A stretch of DNA of 64,000 nucleotides from positions 3,104,001-3,168,000 of the forward strand of contig CANXME010002275.1 of NCBI GenBank assembly GCA_948144175.1. The letters are read 5' to 3'. The number at the start of each line of letters is the position of its first letter. The first letter of the stretch is position 1. The position numbers and the translations under genes were made by a program. Shown here piece after piece: positions 30,364 through 40,565 of the stretch. Below the pieces are notes generated by a model. That model was not told the DNA's origin. It saw only the letters and a list, made by a program, of their open reading frames with translations, and ran no database searches. The stretch comes from Closterium sp. NIES-65 (lineage: Eukaryota; Streptophyta; Zygnematophyceae; Desmidiales; Closteriaceae).

Positions 30364-31197
30364 TCAGTGCTTGTCACCAACATGCGTCAAGACCGTGTTC
30401 TTGACCGTGATGACATGGCGAACAGCTTCAGGCCAGAACTTGTAGGGCATCCAAGCAGCCCCCAACAAGGTCTTAGCTGCCTCACCAATGGTCCGGTTGG
30501 CATGCTCAGCAATGCCGTTCTGTTGCGGAGTTCTTGGACAGGTCAGCTGGTGTCGAATGCCGTTCCTCTTGAGAAACTTTGTGGATTCCGCTCCAAGGAA
30601 CTCTCCGCCACGGTCGCTCCTCAGCACCTTCACCAACCGCATCGCTTGCTGCTCCACCATCGGCAACCAATCCTCCTTGATCGCCGCTGCAGCATCACTC
30701 TTCTTGGACAAGGGACGTGCCCATGAGAACCGGCTCCATTTGTCCTCCATGCTGAGGAAGTACAGCACTCCTCCAATCCCCTCCATCCTCATAGGACCCA
30801 CCAGGTCCATGTGCACCACCTCCAATGGCGCCTTGGAAACGGGAACCGCGCAAACTTGTTTTACATGCACGCCTCGCAGCTGCCATAGTGAGTACCATCT
30901 TCTTGCAGTTGCAGCACATGCACGCACTTCTCTTGGTGCATCACCACCAATGTAGATACATCCACGTGTGCGAGCCGCCGATGCCAAGTCTCCCAATCCG
31001 CTTGGCCCGAGGTAGCCGACGCCTTCACCGCCGCGCTTCCTCCAATTAGCTCCTCTCCTTGCACACCTTGCTGCTCCTCCTCGGTGACACTCTCCTCCAT
31101 AGATGCCGCCACTGATGCCTTGCTCGATTTCCACCAAGGGAGGACCGGGATCTGCCACATCCGCTTGTGGACATCCCCTTTTCGCGGTAAGTCCCAA
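30364..31197 (-). pseudogene. D integrase
   Basis: Core motifs: VVHMDLVGPMRM (catalytic Asp 1), FLSMEDKWSRFSWARPL, LRSDRGGEFLGAESTKFL (Asp 2) and QQNGIAEHANRTIGEAAKTLL (Glu). It ends with a stop after VLTHVGDKH, at the position where LPYERW begins. The preceding zinc-binding part is in another frame (CVHVLQL, GSCEACM). Confidence 0.85.
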
Positions 31198-31637
31198 ATC
31201 AGCTGCTCATTGTTGTAGGCACGAAAGCGCTCCGAGCCAATCGTCTCGGTTTTCACACCCGCATCTCCCAACCGGCCATTAGAAATCAGGTTCGCGCACA
31301 AGTCTAGCACCCACAGCACGTTCTTCAGCCCCACGAGCTCTCCATCCGCTCCCAAGAACTTGGCGCACCCCATGCCCATGACCTTGGCCTTGGCGCCCGT
31401 CGCGGATGTGACCGTAGAGATAGGTGCGGGCTGAATCTCATCAAGTATGTCCGCACGAGGAGTCATATGCCAGGAGCTTCCCGAGTCAATCACCCAATAG
31501 GTGAGGGGATGTAGGAGAACCTTGGCAGCCATAGCAAGGTCGGTTGAACCATCGTTCATGAAGAAGAAGAACCCGGCCTTCCGCTCCTCAGATTTGCTGC
31601 CTTTCTCCTTCTCCTTCTCCTCTCCACTAGCTCCCAT
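30861..31637 (-). pseudogene. D protease and pre-integrase segment
   Basis: MGASGEEKEKEKGSKSEERK is a charged spacer, followed by TYWVIDSGSSWHMTPRADIL (aspartic protease, catalytic DSG) and GLKNVLWVLDLCANLIS. The pre-integrase part has WETWHRRLAHVDVSTL and ends SCEACM. In the same frame just upstream, CFYCK-stop-RGHHWRKC is a Cx2Cx4Hx4C zinc knuckle interrupted by a stop (about 31755-31715). Confidence 0.85.
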
Positions 31638-32554
31638 GATTCCCCCACTCCACGTGCCACCACGCTGGTTGCTTGATGAAGGCGGGGTCCAATCATTGGG
31701 TCGTTGGTAGCACTTCCGCCAATGATGTCCGCGCTACTTGCAGTAGAAGCACACCTCCACTTCATCTTGAAGCCGCTCTTTCCACCTTCAACTCCATAAC
31801 CAGCCCCCTCCTCCAAGCGCTCCACACTCTGCCGCTGCAAGTCCTCCTCCAGGATGCGCGCGCGAATGTAATTTACGCTCCACTGGGGCTGCTGAGAGTT
31901 GAGGTTGATCGCTAGGGCAGACCACGTCTTTGGCAGCCGTATCACAATCTCCACGCATTGCATGTGCTCTAGATACACCACACCGCCGCCTTGGAGCTTC
32001 GTAAAGATGACGCGCATCTCATTTAACACCGGTTGCATCGGCTCTCCATCAACGAACTTGATGTCGCGCAGCCGCCGCGTGAGTAGCACGATGCCGGTAG
32101 CATGTGTCGGTGAGTGCACATCTAGAAGCTTCCTCCAAGCCTTGGGGCCACACTCTGGATCACCCAAAAGGTCCTTGATATGGTCAAGTTGTCGCCCGCC
32201 AACCGCTTGCACCATGAGCATGTATGCGTAGAACGATCGCTTCATCCACGCTCCTTTCTGCTCCGCGACCTCCGGCATCTTCTCCTTCCCCTCCACCAGA
32301 TCCAATAGCTTGTATTGGGTGTACATCAGCCTCATGCAGAAACTCCAGTGCTCGTAGTCCTCCCCCATGAATTTCTCAATCGAGAAAGCTTTCACAGGAT
32401 CCACGGTAGTAGGAGATGGTGTAGAAGAAGTAAGTAGCATAGGGTTGGCTGGTTGGTGAGTCCCCACTCCACCACCAGCAAATCCCCCCTGCTCTCCAGC
32501 CTTTCTAGCTCCAGCCATCTTGCCATTAGCAGCTCTAGAGTCCAATCCAGTCAC
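31556..32554 (-). pseudogene. D gag (332-codon frame)
   Basis: MTGLDSRAANGKMAGARKAGE is followed by AFSIEKFMGEDYEHWSFCMRL, the gag opening, and the UBN2-type helical core AWRKLLDVHSPTHATGIVLL, LRDIKFVDGEPMQPVLNEMR and QCVEIVIRLPKTWSAL. After QRQSVERLEEGAGYG the frame leaves the zinc-knuckle frame (knuckle read in a shifted frame), so a frameshift lies at about 31790-31750. The first part of the capsid is intact. Confidence 0.85.
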
Positions 32555-32785
32555 ATTGAGGCCTTATGAACGGTGGAAACTTGAGAAATCGTTTGGAGAG
32601 AATTCTGCCAAGAATTTCTATTCTACAAAAATCGTTGTTGCGGATAAGATACTTTGAATTGTCGTTTGCACCACTAATAAAATGTCCGCGAGCAGAGCTA
32701 CTAGAAAATGGTCTCATTGTCAAAATTGGTTGAGAATTCACAGCGATTCGTTATCTCAAAGTTGACTACCCATTCTCATACCACT

Positions 32786-33554
32786 TGTTGTTCAGGATCC
32801 GTCAATTTGAGAACTTACGACGAATTCATCACTCAACTAAACGCAAATCTGGTCGATAGGATTGTGCGCCTTAGGCTTACCTACCATCTCCAAGTTGGAT
32901 CAGTCGTTAAGATGGTCTTTAGAGTGAAAACCAAGTAAAAACGTCGGTAGCCGCATGACTAGAATGGTGGAAGATGTACAAGCATTAGAGCATAGAAAGT
33001 TGGAGTTGGGAACTCCAAGAGAACCATGAAAGGGAAGGGGTTCTCCAAGAGCTAGGGAAGAATGGTAGGAACCTTCCTAGCAGCAATGATGCAACCCTCA
33101 TCATGAGGTCCTAGCGGTGTCACATGCAAAATCCAATCTAGTTGGATTTTGCCTAGGCGTTGCAACATTTGAAACACATGCTAGAAACTTCTAGCCACAC
33201 AAATCCAAAAGTCAAAGTTGCCTTCCTAACCACCCAACCAAAGATCCTTTTAAAGTCATGTCCGAGTAATCACCCAAATTAGATATAACCCCAAAAGGTA
33301 ATAAGAACTACAAGTCTTGGAAATCTTGTAACTTGGGCGATCTTGGTCGGAATAAGGCGATCTTGGTATCATTGGAAAGCTCTGGATTTCCCCTACATGA
33401 TCAAGCATTTAAACTTGGACAAAAACACAGAGATGATAATATCCAACATCCATGCACAATGACATATGCTCATGCAAACAATGCGCGCATGAATAGCACG
33501 AGCACCCGGCAGGACGTTAGGATGACATGCATTCAGAAAGACGTGCATCCAACA
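32786..33554 (-). repeat. D 5' LTR (769 bp)
   Basis: Partner of 27936-28704. It differs at scattered single bases (for example GGATCC against GGATGC in the first 20 bp). The PBS follows on the minus strand two bases after the LTR end. Confidence 0.9.
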
Positions 33555-33559
33555 CGATG

Positions 33560-34870
33560 GACTCCCTCCCGTGATGAGGTCCAGTCAACCTTGTAGCGGC
33601 ACCGGCACGGCGATCTTGTCTGGCAAAATTTTGAAGTAGCCATACATCGGCGCGATCCCGCCCGCCGTCACGTGCGTCGTCGACGAGGGTCTCCCACTGC
33701 TTCGCTAGGATAAGCAACGTTGCTCATCGACGTCGACACGCGAGCTTCCTGCAGCCGCCGTCGACCGCTACACTCGCGCTGGCTCCCGTCGACGCCACCT
33801 TCGACCCTAATCATACCTCTTTTTTTCATGCCTTCTCTGCCGCGGACTCGTTCACCGCTGTTGACGCCCCCTTCGATGCGTGCCGATCAAGGAGATGTAG
33901 GTCGGAAAGGGTGCTCCATCGCTCACTGCGCACGGATGCCCAGCTGAACCACCTCCAAAGGGAGAGTCGGCACGAGCACACCAGCCTTGTGTTCTCTAGC
34001 ACTTGCACATTTGCGGGAAGATTTGGCAAGGGTTTCACTAGCAAAGTTGGGACTACATAATGAATAAACAAGCAATGGCGAGAATGACTACACCAAGAAC
34101 CTAGCAACCCTGCAGACAAGCTGGTCGACCGCCAACACAGCAAGGCTGACATATGCCAACGTTGCATAGAGGCACCACGCCAGCGTTGCGGAAAGTCGAC
34201 CTGCCAACAGAGAAAATCGGCGGCTCGTCAACGCTGCACCAAAGCAGTCTGCCTCGGCTACAGCAGAGCCGTCTACCAGTGTTGCACCTGCATGTAATAG
34301 TAGCGCATGAGCGCACCTACTTCGCAGGCGCGCATCGACGGTCAAGCACGTTTTCTATTGTTGCGCAGGTGCCAGGTCGGCCACGTGCCGACAGTTGCGC
34401 CTGAAGTTCCACATCGACCTCGGCATACCCGCTCGAGGCCGCCCTCACCATCCCAGCCTTGACGACGTTCGCGTGCCTCCGCAGGACCTTGTCGAGGTTA
34501 CCTGGTCGACCCGATCGACCAGTCAATGCCCTGGTCAACGAGCTCCATCATCGACCACTGTTTTTGTCAAAGACCATCTTGGTCGACGGACCCCTTCCTT
34601 GAGCAGGTTGGTCAGCTGCTGCCATCAAGCTCCCACCCCCGACGGCTCCTCGACAATCCCACCTCGTCCTGCCCCGTTGAAATCGGCCGCCGGTTCCTGG
34701 TGATGGCGGGGTTGCAGTGGTTCTCAGTGGGTCGACAAATTCCGTCGACCTGCACACATCGACCTCTGCGGATGGTCGGCCGTACCTCGCACATACCCAA
34801 CCACTACGTCGACTTGCCTCAAGCAAGGGCGAAGTCAACACCCTATTTCCTACAACACTAATTATGCCGC
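33560..34870 (-). pseudogene. B2 gag N-terminal remnant and upstream non-coding part
   Basis: Minus strand AKQWETLVDDARDGGRDRAD (33700-33640) corresponds to the WWRTLVDSKS region of B1 gag and continues into QNFARQDRRAGAATRLTGP. Beyond 33720 there is no recognisable gag. The stretch 33720-34870 is dominated by GTCGAC and GTTGC words with no LTR termini that I can fix. The positive-strand frames here are not credible genes. Confidence 0.6.
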
Positions 34871-35083
34871 CCCGAGTTGTTTCTCGCTTTCAAGGGGTTG
34901 TGTCAGCATACACGTATTTGGTTTTGTATATGTACTTTATTGTCTAACTAGAGTCGCACCACGAAGAGTTTGAGATTGCATATACCCTCTTACAAGTTCC
35001 CTTTCTAGCCATTCATTCTCTCGTTAATAGCCCCAACTATGGTAGCAGCATAAGAACAAAATCCTACTCAACATAATCCTTTT
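34871..35083. other. AT-rich non-coding stretch left of the F1 RT
   Basis: No gene, LTR terminus or RNA feature recognised. It probably holds decayed F1 sequence. Confidence 0.4.
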
Positions 35084-35432
35084 CATGGTTTCAGTCAAAT
35101 GCCACATGATCCTGGAATGTATTGCCTACACTTTTGTGGGGAACTCATCCAGCTCACTGTATATATCGACGACCTGCTGTACACTAGAACACACAACACT
35201 TTGCTCGATCAATTCGAAGAGAACATGGGAATCCGTGTTGATGTCACCAACAACCATAATGTGACGCAGTTCCTAGGTTCTCAGCATTTCCTACGACCTT
35301 AAGCCATTCATCTCTCAGCTTCAAAGTGCGACAAAACACTCATAAAAAGCCTTCGGATTCCACCTGCACCACTCAGAATTTCTTAGAACGCACCTGGATC
35401 GAACCCCAAACCTAACAACAAACTCTTCTTTC
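35084..35432 (+). pseudogene. F1 reverse transcriptase palm fragment
   Basis: QMPHDPGMYCLHFCGELIQLT leads to VYIDDLLYTRTHNTLLDQF: the YxDD loop (here YIDD) with the flanking blocks of Copia RT. Next come NHNVTQFLGSQHFLRP, a stop at 35300-35302, and KSLRIPPAPLRIS. The ORF is interrupted at 35432 by A6, and the reading continues at 49624. AT-richer codon use sets it apart from family A. Confidence 0.8.
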
Positions 35433-35557
35433 TGTCAAACTTATCTGCTATAGTCTGTGTAGACTGTAGTGGGGTAGACAACATGGGGTACAACATTTCT
35501 AGGTTTTCCTACTTGTACCCACCTCTTTCCTAGTTCATTCATTCCTCAATTCTCACA
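35433..35557 (+). repeat. A6 5' LTR (125 bp)
   Basis: TGTCAAACTTATCTGC...TTCTCACA; the family box reads TAGTGGGGTAGACAACATG then GGGGTACA. The PBS is adjacent at 35558-35569. Confidence 0.95.
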
Positions 35558-35639
35558 TGGTATCAGAGCAGGTTCCCTAGTGGGAACTTCCTAGGGCCCA
35601 CCACTAAAAATCGACTTTTTTTTTCTGACCAGAGCGCGA

Positions 35640-36150
35640 GTCGCTCCTGCCCGAGGCGCGCCCCGTGGGCCGCCCTCTTGCCGCCCTCTAGAGGCCCCTC
35701 TCACGGCCCCTCGAGCCACCCTTAGCGGCCCTGTCGCCACCCCTAGCGGCCCCGTCGCCGCCCTTCTAGGCCCCCTCAAGGCCCCTTCGCGGCCCCGTTG
35801 CCGCCCCTAGCGGCCCCGTTGCTGCCCTTCCAGGCCCCTCGCGGCCCCGTCGCCGCCCCTAGCGGCCCCGTCGCCGCCCTTCCAAGCCCCTCGCGGCCCC
35901 TTCGCGGCCCCGTCGCCGCCCCTAGCGGCCCCGTCGCCGCCCTTCCAGGCCCCTCGCGGCACCTTCGCGGCCCCGTCGCCGCCCCTTGCGGCCCCGTCGC
36001 CGCCCTTCGCGGCCCCGTCGCCGCCCCTAGCGGCCCCTGTTGCCGCCCTTCCCGGCCCCGTCGCCACCCTCTAGCGGCCTCGTCGCCACCCTTAGCGGCC
36101 CCGTCGCTGCCCCTTGCGGCCCCGTTGCCGCCCCCCTTTCGGCCCCTCTC
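35640..36150 (+). repeat. A6 leader, CGGCCCCGTCGCCGCC tandem repeat
   Basis: Imperfect tandem units of about 26 bp and higher-order units of about 50-80 bp built from CGGCCCCGTCGCCGCCC, followed to 36260 by GAGCCGCCGAGC units. Sense RNA is C-rich, as in A4 and A7. The long Pro/Ala and Gly/Ala frames across it arise from the repeat. Confidence 0.85.
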
Positions 36151-36390
36151 TAGCCCCTTCACTGCCGAGCCGCCAAACCGCCAAGCAGCCGAACAGCCGA
36201 GCAGCCGAGCCGCCGAGCCGCCGAGCAGCCTACAACCGAGCCGCCGAGCCTCCAAGCCGCCGAGGCCCGTCGAGCCGCCACTGCCACTGCCGAGCCGCTG
36301 CCACCGCTGTTGCAGCCCTGTTCCTCCCGTCGCGCCCCGGCCCTACCCACCCGGACTGGTGAGAGCCCTCCCTGCTAGACCACTGCTGTC

Positions 36391-36885
36391 ACGGCTACCC
36401 CCAGTGTCCTTACCTTTGATGATGAGGTTCGTGCTGTTGACTTCGAGGTTTGGGTCGATGACCTGCAGCTTTTCCTACAGTGAGATAGGGCAGACGGACT
36501 CTCCCTGTTCGATCTCACCTCTGGTGCCTCTCCTGCCCCGCCTGCTGATTCTGACAGCACTGTTCGCTCACAGTGGGCCACGCGTGATGCTGGTGCCCGT
36601 CTTGCTGTGCGTCGCCACTTACCGACCGCTGAGCGTGCGCACTTTAGTCAGTACAAGAGTGCTAAGACCTTGTACGACGCTGTAGTTGCACGCTACTCTT
36701 CCCCTACCACAGCTGCTCTTAGCCGCCTCATACTACCGTACCTATTTCCTGACATCGCCGCCATTCCCACTGTCGCTGACCTCGTTACGCACCTTTGCAC
36801 TAGTGACACCCGCTACCGCGCTGCAGGTCTTGCTGAGTTCTGCGCTAAGAACCACCCCCCATGTACATCACCCTCTACTACATAG
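36391..36885 (+). pseudogene. A6 gag N-terminal (capsid) part
   Basis: The start codon found in A4 and A8 is ACG here (36391). The reading is TATPSVLTFDDEVRAVDFEVW, a stop at 36481, then DRADGLSLFDLTSG, FSQYKSAKTLYDAVVARYSSP, YLFPDIAAIPTVADLVTHL and FCAKNHPP, where a shortened C-run (six C) shifts the frame. The capsid part continues at 36861. Confidence 0.88.
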
Positions 36886-37520
36886 TCACCCGGCTCCCTG
36901 ACTCCCTTCGCTCGGTCATAAACCACTTCGTCTCAGTTTGCCCCACCACACTCACCGTTGACCTCCTAGAGGAGCGCCTCCTGGCAGCTAAGAAGAGTAT
37001 AGTCGTTGTAGGAGCCTCTAGAGGTGACACGCATGCCCCTGTCTTTGAGGGGTGCTCCCCCTCCCCCCTTTTGCCCTCTGTTGCCTATGCTGCTGCCATC
37101 GACTTCGTTGGCACCGAGTCGGTCGGCGCAGCGTCTGCCCTTAGCGGGTTACGCCGCACCGGCAAGGGCAAGAGGGGCAAGGGCGCTGGAGGGGCTGGCG
37201 AGGGCGGTGGAGATGGAGGTGGAGGAGGCGGAGGGAGTTGGGGTGGTGGTGGGAGTGGTGGCGGGGGTGGGGGCTTCGGTGGCGAGGGTGGAGGCGGAGG
37301 CGGCGGCGGCCGTGGTGGTGGGAGCAGAGGAGGAGGCGGTGGCGATGGTGGCGGAGGTGGCGGCGGAGGAGGTGGAGCTACTCAAGGTGGCTCTGCGCAG
37401 CGGGGCAGATTAGGTGGTGGTCAGAGCCAGCAGCAGCATCACACTCGTGAGACCCCGTCCCCCCAGCAGCTCCGTGAGTGGTACGCTGCGCGTAAGAGAG
37501 GTGGGGGTACTAGTCCCTAA
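36861..37520 (+). pseudogene. A6 gag C-terminal part: capsid end, Gly-rich tract, module
   Basis: MYITLYYIVTRLPDSLRSVIN and PTTLTVDLLEERLLAAKKSI end the capsid. A Lys/Gly then almost pure Gly tract of about 85 residues follows, and the module SPQQLREWYAARKRGG closes it. The frame stops at 37518-37520, exactly where the first Cys of the zinc knuckle lies in A8 (PCTYVLRTG). The knuckle remainder EQCGGSHSTQRC is readable downstream. Confidence 0.88.
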
Positions 37521-38648
37521 ACCTACGTCCTTCGTACCGACGACCGCGCTGGTGAGCAGTGCGGGGGCTCGCACTCCACCCAGCGCTGCTTCGACCGCCT
37601 GACGGACGCTTGGCGTCACCAGTTCCCTGACGCCACTGAGATCCCTCACTGGGGAGAGCTGTCTAGGGCGGAGGTTGCTATCTTTGATCTTGACTATGAT
37701 GCTATTTTTGCTGCCATGTATGCTGTGTCTACTAGTGATGAGGGTGACTGTTACCTGTGTGTTCCGCCTGACCCGGGCATTGAGGCTGCTGCTATAGGTG
37801 CTGGTGAGGCTGCTGCTCTAGGTGCTAGTGCGTCTGCTGCCCCAGGTGCTGGTGAGTCTGCTCTCTCAGGTACCAAGTCGACTCAGGCCTTACAAACCTT
37901 CACCCTTGACTCGGGTGCTTCCCGCTCCTTTCAAGACCGCACCACGCTTACGCCGCTTAGTTGGCCGGTTGCAATCTCCCTGGCGGACCCCTCTGGGGGT
38001 CCTGTCCTTGCTCGCTTCTCCACTGTCTTACCAAGTCCGGCAGCCCCATCTGGCACCCTGTCAGGTCTCTACCTCCCCTCGTTCTCTACGAACTTGGTGA
38101 GTGGTGCTGATCTACAGGATCGGGGAGTGAACCAGTTCACTCCTGCGAGTCAGCGGGTGACCCACTGTACGTGTGCTCGGACGAGCCGATACTTGGCCAC
38201 GTTTACCCGTCGGCCAGGGTCGAGCCTGTACACACTGACTACTGAGTCTCCTCCGGTTGTTGAGTCTGGTCAAGTAGCTGCATTAAGTCAGGTGTTTGCT
38301 ACAGCGTCCAGGTCTGGTCCTCAGTCTGCTCCCTGCTCATGTCGTCTCCTGTCCCACAAGAATCTCCTTTGGCACCACCGCCTTGGTCACCCCTCCCTGC
38401 CTCGTCTTCGAGGCATGGCCTCCCGTGTCCTTGTCTTTGGTCTCCTCCGGTCCCTCCCTCCCCTCCCTCCAGGGCCTGCCCCTACCTGCGTCCCCTGCGT
38501 CGAGGGGCAGCAGCGCGCCGCCCCTCACTCCTCCGATTTTCCTCCGACAGAGGCTCCCCTGCACACTCTTCACATGGACGTGTGGGACCCCGCCCGCGTC
38601 CGTGGCCACGGTCACGAGCGTTACTTCCTGTTGGTGGTTGACGACTAA
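37521..38648 (+). pseudogene. A6 knuckle remainder, protease, pre-integrase, first integrase Asp
   Basis: After the knuckle remainder (to 37715, DLDYDAIFAAMYAV) the frame carries GDCYLCVPPDPGIEAAA, Ala/Gly repeats, the protease site FTLDSGASRSFQDRTTL (one Phe and the preceding residue lost relative to A7), CTCARTSRYLATF, LLWHHRLGHPSLPRL and CVPCVEGQQRAA. HMDVWDPARV has Asp for Gly in the DVWGP motif. It stops at 38646-38648 inside VVDDYSRY. Confidence 0.88.
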
Positions 38649-39190
38649 TCGCGTTACACAACGGTGTTTCCCTTGCGCAGCAAGGGTGGCGTCACTGAGG
38701 TGTTGATCGACTAGATCCACGCGGCTCGTCTCCAGCTCAGAGAGAGTTTTGGCTCAGACTTTCCTATTCTGCATCTGCACTCTGACCGAGGCGGGGAGTT
38801 TTCCTCTGCCCGTCTGGGGGCCTTGTATTGTGCACAGGGCATCTGCCAAACCTTCACACTTCCGGCCTCTCCCCAGCAAAATGGGATTGCTGAGAGCCGC
38901 ATTGGCATGGTCATCGACGTCGCTCGTACGTCCATGATCCATGCGGCTGCTCCCCATTTTCTGTGGTCGTATGCGGTTCAGTTTGCAGCGCATCAGCTCA
39001 ACCTTCAGCCATGGGTCTCCTTGCGAGAAACCTCCCCCACCTTGCGGTGGACCGGGAAGGTTGGCGATGCGTTTGCGTTTCGGGTCTGGGGATCTCGGGC
39101 GTTTGTCCGCGACATGTCTGCGTACAAGCTATCCCCCCGTACTGTTCCCTACATCTTCCTTGGCTTCCCCCTTGACGCGCCTGGTTGACA
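38649..39190 (+). pseudogene. A6 integrase core
   Basis: RYTTVFPLRSKGGVTEVLID, a stop at 38713, then LRESFGSDFPILHLHSDRGG (catalytic Asp) and QQNGIAESRIGMVIDVAR (catalytic Glu; ERR is ESR). It continues LRWTGKVGDAFAFRVWGSRAF and ends at a stop in PG-stop-QFYHP (39187). Confidence 0.88.
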
Positions 39191-40222
39191 GTTTTACCAC
39201 CCCACCTCGCACCGTGTTCTGTCCTCCCAGGACGTTACCTTTGACGAGTCACTGCCTTACTACCGTCTCTTCCCCTACCGCAATGCGCCCCTCCCCCCGC
39301 CGCCACTCTTCCTTGTGCGAGGTCCTCCCCCGGTAGACCCTCTCCCCCCTCAGGGTCCTGCCCTGTCAGGTGTGTCCCAGGTAGACGCAGTCGAGCCTGT
39401 CGAGGTAGCTGTTGACTTTGGTGCTGCTAGGGGCGCTGAGCCTACGGGTGCTGGGTCTGGGGGTGCTGAGCCTGTGGGTGCGGAGCCTAGGAGTGCTGAG
39501 CCTGGGGGTGCTGAGTCTGGGACTGCTGAGCCTTGGGGTGCGGAGCCTGGGGATGCTGAGCCTGGGGGTGCGGAGCCTCGGGGTGCTGGGTCTGCTCGTG
39601 TGGCCTCTAACAAAGCTTCCTCGAGGCGGGAGCTACTCTCTCCGCAGGAGCTGCACGAGTGGTTTGCCTGGCCCTGGAGCGGTGCTTTTGGAGCTGGAGG
39701 TCCTACTCTTGCTGCTGGTCCTGGAGGTGCTCGTAATAGCGGTACTAGAGCTGCTGGGAGTGGGGGTGTTGCTGGGGCTGCTGGAGTTAGTCCTGCTGGA
39801 GGTACTACTAGAGCTGCTGGCGGTACTGGAGCTACTGGTCCTTCTGGACTTGGTGCTGCTAAGGCTGCTGGAGTTGCTGGAGCTGAAGCTGCTGGGGGTG
39901 TTGGCGCTGGTGGTACTGCTGGCGCTGGTGCTTCTCAGGGTGCTTGAGTTGGTGCTGTTGGAGTTGGAGGTGCTGCTGGCGCTGGTGCTGCCGCTGGGGG
40001 TACTGGTGCTGTCCTTGCTGGTTCTGGAGGCACTGCGAGGCCGAGGCCAAACTTCATTCCGCTCCTTGAGCAGGTTCTTGGTCTCCCGCCCTGTACTGGT
40101 CCTACTCCTCCCTTAGACTGTCCACTCGCGGTCACAGTTACAACCCGCCTCCCCCCTACCTGCTCCTTCTCCCTACACTGGTCCTACTGGCGGTCTTGCT
40201 GAGCGTCGTGAGCCTGCGTCTC
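39191..40222 (+). pseudogene. A6 integrase-RT linker, left of the A7 insertion
   Basis: SSQDVTFDESLPYYRLFPYR and PPPVDPLPPQGPALSGVSQV, then about 20 Gly-Ala-Glu-Pro units (39420-39600), one module copy LSPQELHEWFAWPW (39640), more Gly/Ala repeats, and after a frame change FIPLLEQVLGLPP and GPTGGLAERREPASR up to the A7 TSD. The reading resumes at 47247 on the other side of A7. Confidence 0.88.
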
Positions 40223-40227
40223 GTCCT

Positions 40228-40359
40228 TGTGAGAATAAGCGAACAGGAATGAATGAACTAGCAGTGAAATGAGTACAAGTAGGAAACCCTAGAATTGTGT
40301 ACCCCCTATAGGCTAACCCACTGTAGCCTACACAAGCAGAACATATCTAATGTTTGACA
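40228..40359 (-). repeat. A7 3' LTR (132 bp)
   Basis: Minus strand TGTCAAACATTAGATATG...CTTATTCTCACA, identical base for base to 47110-47241. Confidence 0.97.
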
Positions 40360-40565
40360 CACCCCCATAGGCAAAGTGGGGGAGAACAAGGGGTCACAAG
40401 ACCAGTCAAGCAAAGCAAAGCAAGCTCAGGGTGGATCACAAAGTCACCACACAGTCCGAGCACAAGAGCAGGGCCAGAGGCCAGTTCACATGCAGGAGTA
40501 CAGACATATATATAAAACTAGACAAGCAAGAGCAGGTATATATATATGTCACAGTACAAGTGAAG
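40360..40565 (-). other. A7 3' untranslated region and polypurine tract
   Basis: Minus strand ends TTGCCTATGGGGGTG next to the LTR (40360-40374). The conserved 3' block lies at 40428-40470. A short TA repeat (40536-40547) is present. There is no gene. Confidence 0.85.

Larger units (their letters stand above)
27936..33554 (-). mobile_element. D: Copia element with paired 769-bp LTRs and deleted RT palm
   Basis: LTRs at 27936-28704 and 32786-33554 are equal in length and roughly 95% alike by eye. The flanks are TGATG (27931-27935) and CGATG (33555-33559), a 5-bp TSD with one change. The PBS on the minus strand (32783 to 32772, TGGTATGAGA) is a tRNA-iMet variant. The polypurine tract (minus, GAGGGGGAG) sits at 28705-28719. 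Gag, protease, integrase and RNase H are recognisable, but the RT palm including YVDD is missing. Confidence 0.9.
25310..34870 (-). mobile_element. B2: family B Copia remnant with D nested in its gag
   Basis: Minus-strand order from the right: gag N-terminal piece (about 33720-33560), element D (33554-27936), gag C-terminal part (27935-27150), protease (27027-26239), integrase (about 26230-25934 and 25723-25358). RT, RNase H and both LTRs are not found. The right boundary is approximate. The non-coding part 33720-34870 is rich in GTCGAC words, as is 25310-25440. Confidence 0.7.

Noticed and set aside
35776-36685. Pro/Ala (plus) and Gly/Ala (minus) frames of 159-295 codons
   Set aside because: Leader repeat of A6 that runs into a shifted frame of the capsid part.
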